Shown here: positions 23,510-25,113 of the stretch, in pieces
How positions within the stretch are numbered: the stretch's first letter is position 1
Layout of the letters: each line of letters begins with the position of its first letter
Source: CAYZJV01 sp964478945
GTDB lineage: Bacteria; Spirochaetota; Spirochaetia; Sphaerochaetales; Sphaerochaetaceae
Direction of reading: 5' to 3'
DNA length: 25,113 bases
Assembly: GCA_964478945.1 (NCBI GenBank)
Contig: CAYZJV010000042.1
Location: forward strand, 1-25,113
Notes under the pieces: generated by a model
What the model was told of the DNA's origin: nothing
What the model saw: the letters and a program-made list of their open reading frames with translations, nothing else
Database searches by the model: none
Program-made: the position numbers and the translations under genes

Positions 23510-23884
23510 ATGACCAAACGATTGTATGCGGTGAGAGGTGCAATACAGGTGGAGTCGGATGATAGGGACAACATCACCACAAGTGTGGTGGAGTTGTATC
23601 GGGCGTTGTGTGATGCCAATGGATTGGAGATGGATTCAATCGTTTCCTGGCAGTTCACGATCACTCCCGATCTTCGTTCGCTCAATCCCGCCACTGCCCT
23701 CAGAACCATAGAGGGTACTGCTCATATTCCTTTGTTCTGCATGCAGGAACCGGTGGTCGAGGGGATGTTGGAGAGGACGATCCGTTGCATGGTGCTGCAT
23801 TATGCTCCGATAGATCACATTTCTTCACATATTTACCTCGGTGGTGCCAAAATTTTACGTCCCGATATCTCGGATGGTTGTTGA
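23510..23884 (+). CDS. aroH: Chorismate mutase, AroH type
   Basis: This enzyme rearranges chorismate to prephenate, the committed step to phenylalanine and tyrosine. The 124-aa protein is the trimeric pseudo-alpha/beta-barrel class known from Bacillus subtilis, not the all-helical AroQ class. By alignment from memory, the catalytic set is present: R9 (AVRGA), R65, C77 and E80 in CMQE, R92 and Y109. The C-terminal LRPDI motif is also present. The B. subtilis F57 position appears to be Asn here. I chose ATG 23510 because GGAGAGG lies just upstream. In-frame sequence further left runs inside the preceding gene. No other aro genes are adjacent. Its stop codon overlaps the -35 box of the next promoter. 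Confidence 0.92.
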   Translation: MTKRLYAVRGAIQVESDDRDNITTSVVELYRALCDANGLEMDSIVSWQFTITPDLRSLNPATALRTIEGTAHIPLFCMQEPVVEGMLERTIRCMVLHYAPIDHISSHIYLGGAKILRPDISDGC

Positions 23885-23908
23885 CATATCGTTATCCAAG
23901 TGTATGAT
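23881..23908 (+). promoter_or_regulatory. Promoter of the exported TPR-like gene
   Basis: A perfect TTGACA (23881-23886) and TATGAT (23903-23908) are 16 bp apart. The -35 overlaps the aroH stop codon. The expected transcript start is near 23915, leaving a 5' leader of about 20 bases before the start at 23936. Confidence 0.75.
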
Positions 23909-23935
23909 AAAAGTACACATATCAAGGAGAACGCT

Positions 23936-24856
23936 ATGGTGAAAAGAACGCTTGTTTCTTTCGTAATGTTGCTGTTTTGCCTATCTTTTGTTTTTTCTAT
24001 TTCCCAGACATTGGAACAGGCCGATGCACTGTATTGGAACGACAGGCTCGAAGATGCCGAACAATTGTTGAATGATGCCTTGCAGACGACCACCAATCCT
24101 ACCGAAAAAGCCGAATTGCTCTGGAGATTGTCAAGGGTCACCCTTGCCATGGGAGACGAACGTGAGGTGTTGGGAGCGGATGATGATGAATTGTTCGCCA
24201 CGTATGAAAAAGCCGAGCGTTATGCGCTCGATGCGTTGGACTTGGCAGAATTGCCATTCGCCATCGTGTACAAGGCTTCCAGCGTTGGTCGTTGGGGAGA
24301 GACCAAGGGTCCGTTGAACGCCCTATCCAAAGCGAAACCGATGAGGGACGACTTCACCCATCTCATCGATGGGATGGGAGTGACCGACAACACGATCAGT
24401 TGGTATGTGATGGGTCAGTTGTATTTCCAGTTGCCTGGTTGGCCCCTTTCGTTCGGTGATCTCGCCACTGCCATTTCCTACACCCGCAAGGCACTCGATA
24501 CCATTCCTTCGCAACGTCTCTATCCAGGTCATTTCAAGGCGTTGGCCGAGATGTTGTGGAAGCGTGATTGGAGTGCATCAAAGCGGAATTCCGAATTGAA
24601 GTCAATGGAAAAGGATTGGAAGAAGGCTTCCGGAAAAAGCACTTTGGACCAACATGCCTATTATGAGGGGGCCAATGGAGTTTCAGGGGTTCCCTTCTAT
24701 TCTCCCATTGCATTGAACAAGATGAGCGACAGGCAGGAAGCGGTAATGGTGCTGCAGTACGCTTTGTCGAAATATGATGTATGGCCGTTCCACAGTAGGG
24801 CTGATAAAAGAAACCATGATGAAATTCTCGCCTTGCTGAAAGAATGGGGTTTTTGA
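23936..24856 (+). CDS. Exported TPR-like protein resembling RMDN family
   Basis: The 306-aa product has a signal peptide (basic VKR, hydrophobic core about 5-21) with no lipobox cysteine, so it is predicted to be periplasmic. The rest is helical. It has TPR-like pairs: a first repeat at about 25-60 (ADALYWNDRLEDAEQLLNDA), LLWRLSRVTLA near 70, YEKAERYALDALDLA near 100, and an IVYKASSVGRWGETKG stretch. A repeat with YVMGQLYFQLPGWPLSFGDL and AISYTRKALDTIP follows. By eye this order resembles the regulator-of-microtubule-dynamics (RMDN) TPR family, which has bacterial members. The function in bacteria is unknown to me. AAGGAGA 5 bases before ATG 23936 fixes the start. It is followed by a promoter and tRNA genes. 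Confidence 0.7.
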   Translation: MVKRTLVSFVMLLFCLSFVFSISQTLEQADALYWNDRLEDAEQLLNDALQTTTNPTEKAELLWRLSRVTLAMGDEREVLGADDDELFATYEKAERYALDALDLAELPFAIVYKASSVGRWGETKGPLNALSKAKPMRDDFTHLIDGMGVTDNTISWYVMGQLYFQLPGWPLSFGDLATAISYTRKALDTIPSQRLYPGHFKALAEMLWKRDWSASKRNSELKSMEKDWKKASGKSTLDQHAYYEGANGVSGVPFYSPIALNKMSDRQEAVMVLQYALSKYDVWPFHSRADKRNHDEILALLKEWGF

Positions 24857-24857
24857 C

Positions 24858-24887
24858 TTGACATCGGGGTGCGTTTTTCCGTATCCT
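24858..24887 (+). promoter_or_regulatory. Promoter of tRNA-Thr
   Basis: A perfect TTGACA (24858-24863) and TATCCT (24882-24887) are 18 bp apart. Transcription would start near 24894, giving a leader of about six bases before the tRNA 5' end at 24900. Confidence 0.65.
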
Positions 24888-24905
24888 ACCACGGAAAACG
24901 CCACC
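24868..24905 (+). repeat. Inverted repeat spanning the tRNA-Thr promoter and 5' end
   Basis: Arms 24868-24882 and 24891-24905 can pair over 14 bp with two single-base bulges (T78 and C101, in last-two-digit numbering; C101 is 24901). The right arm includes the first six bases of tRNA-Thr. The left arm therefore mimics the tRNA 3' acceptor strand. Only transcripts entering from upstream would contain both arms. Confidence 0.7.
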
Positions 24906-24973
24906 TTAGCTCAGCTGGCCAGAGCACGTGACTTGTAATCTCGGGGTCGTCAGTTCGAATCTGACAGGTGGCT
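24900..24973 (+). tRNA. tRNA-Thr (anticodon UGU)
   Basis: A full cloverleaf is visible. The acceptor GCCACCT (24900-24906) pairs with AGGTGGC (24966-24972), with discriminator U at 24973. The D stem GCTC/GAGC is at 24909-24912 and 24922-24925. The anticodon loop CTTGTAA (24932-24938) has TGT at 24934-24936. The T arm GTCAG-TTCGAAT-CTGAC is at 24949-24965. No CCA is encoded, so CCA must be added after RNase Z-type processing. The anticodon stem (24927-24931 with 24939-24943) has one U-U mismatch at standard positions 29 and 41. It reads ACN codons, especially ACA, and is a t6A37 candidate substrate for the TsaC-like enzyme encoded at 17193. Confidence 0.95.
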
Positions 24974-24975
24974 GA

Positions 24976-25006
24976 CGGAACTGATTGTTCCGAACTTGAA
25001 TTTTTT
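24976..25006 (+). terminator. Weak hairpin and T-run after tRNA-Thr
   Basis: CGGAAC (24976-24981) and GTTCCG (24987-24992) form a 6-bp stem with a 5-base loop. A run of six T begins at 25001, eight bases beyond the stem. The distance makes it a weak terminator. It may instead mark a processing site between the tRNAs. Confidence 0.4.
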
Positions 25007-25016
25007 ATGCATTGGC

Positions 25017-25045
25017 TTGACTAATTTGCCTCTATTCGGTAAGGT
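25017..25045 (+). promoter_or_regulatory. Possible promoter of tRNA-Tyr
   Basis: TTGACT (25017-25022) and TAAGGT (25040-25045) are 17 bp apart. The -35 is good and the -10 poor. The expected start near 25052 lies about 12 bp before the tRNA. Confidence 0.4.
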
Positions 25046-25063
25046 GAGCCAGTCATGAAAAAC

Positions 25064-25113
25064 GGGGAGGTTCCCGAGCGGTCAAAGGGGGCAGACTGTA
25101 AATCTGTTGGCTC
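25064..25113 (+). tRNA. tRNA-Tyr (anticodon GUA), 5' part only
   Basis: The 5' acceptor strand GGGGAGG (25064-25070) is followed by TTCCCGAGCGGTCAAAGGG, the D-arm pattern of class II tRNAs. The anticodon arm GCAGA-CTGTAAA-TCTGT has GTA at 25098-25100. The long variable arm begins (TGGCTC) and is cut by the window end. The T arm and 3' acceptor strand are not present here. Confidence 0.9.

Noticed and set aside
1..25113. CRISPR array, insertion sequence, prophage or toxin-antitoxin locus
   Set aside because: No regularly spaced repeats, transposase, integrase, phage structural gene or convincing toxin-antitoxin pair was seen on either strand.

Overview
The window looks like chromosomal DNA from a Gram-negative-type bacterium of fairly high GC. 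It reads most like a spirochaete, perhaps close to Sphaerochaeta. That placement is inference: it rests on the style of the envelope proteins (PEGA-type and repeat-type exported proteins beside LolCDE), the rnfCDGEAB order and the look of the ChvE-type sugar-binding protein. No 16S rRNA or other marker here settles it. I see no phage, insertion sequence, CRISPR array or other mobile DNA.

Positions 129-15486 hold fifteen plus-strand genes with gaps of at most 23 bp and many 4-bp ATGA overlaps. In order they are: the six-subunit Rnf ferredoxin:NAD+ oxidoreductase (rnfCDGEAB); a GH57-like protein that seems to have lost its catalytic residues; prfB, read through a classic programmed +1 frameshift; an exported PEGA-type protein; ftsY; an exported YD/MORN-like repeat protein; a LolC-LolD-LolE type lipoprotein exporter; and RNase Z. 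Ion-pumping energy conservation, translation termination, membrane targeting and lipoprotein sorting may therefore be partly co-transcribed.

A convergent minus-strand gene (15483-16613) encodes a membrane protein with a degenerate GGDEF-like domain. Its stop codon and that of RNase Z share one CTAG. Its promoter interlocks with the promoter of a divergent DivIC/FtsB-like gene (16712), which overlaps a TsaC/Sua5-type tRNA-modification gene.

Positions 17778-21910 carry a multiple-monosaccharide ABC importer (ChvE, GguA/MmsA and GguB/MmsB types). It has a candidate operator region upstream, a strong hairpin after the binding-protein gene and an intrinsic terminator at the end. A minus-strand DUF1015 gene follows and is interrupted by a 100-N assembly gap. 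Next come a small membrane protein that may be translated from a leaderless mRNA, an AroH-type chorismate mutase, and an exported TPR-like protein resembling the RMDN (regulator of microtubule dynamics) family. The window ends with tRNA-Thr(UGU) and the 5' part of tRNA-Tyr(GUA).

The least ordinary signals are the GH57-like apparent pseudoenzyme, the interlocked promoters at 16652-16718, the hairpin that captures the 5' acceptor strand of tRNA-Thr, and the exported proteins of unknown function built into the ftsY-lolCDE run. No wholly new multi-gene system is evident.
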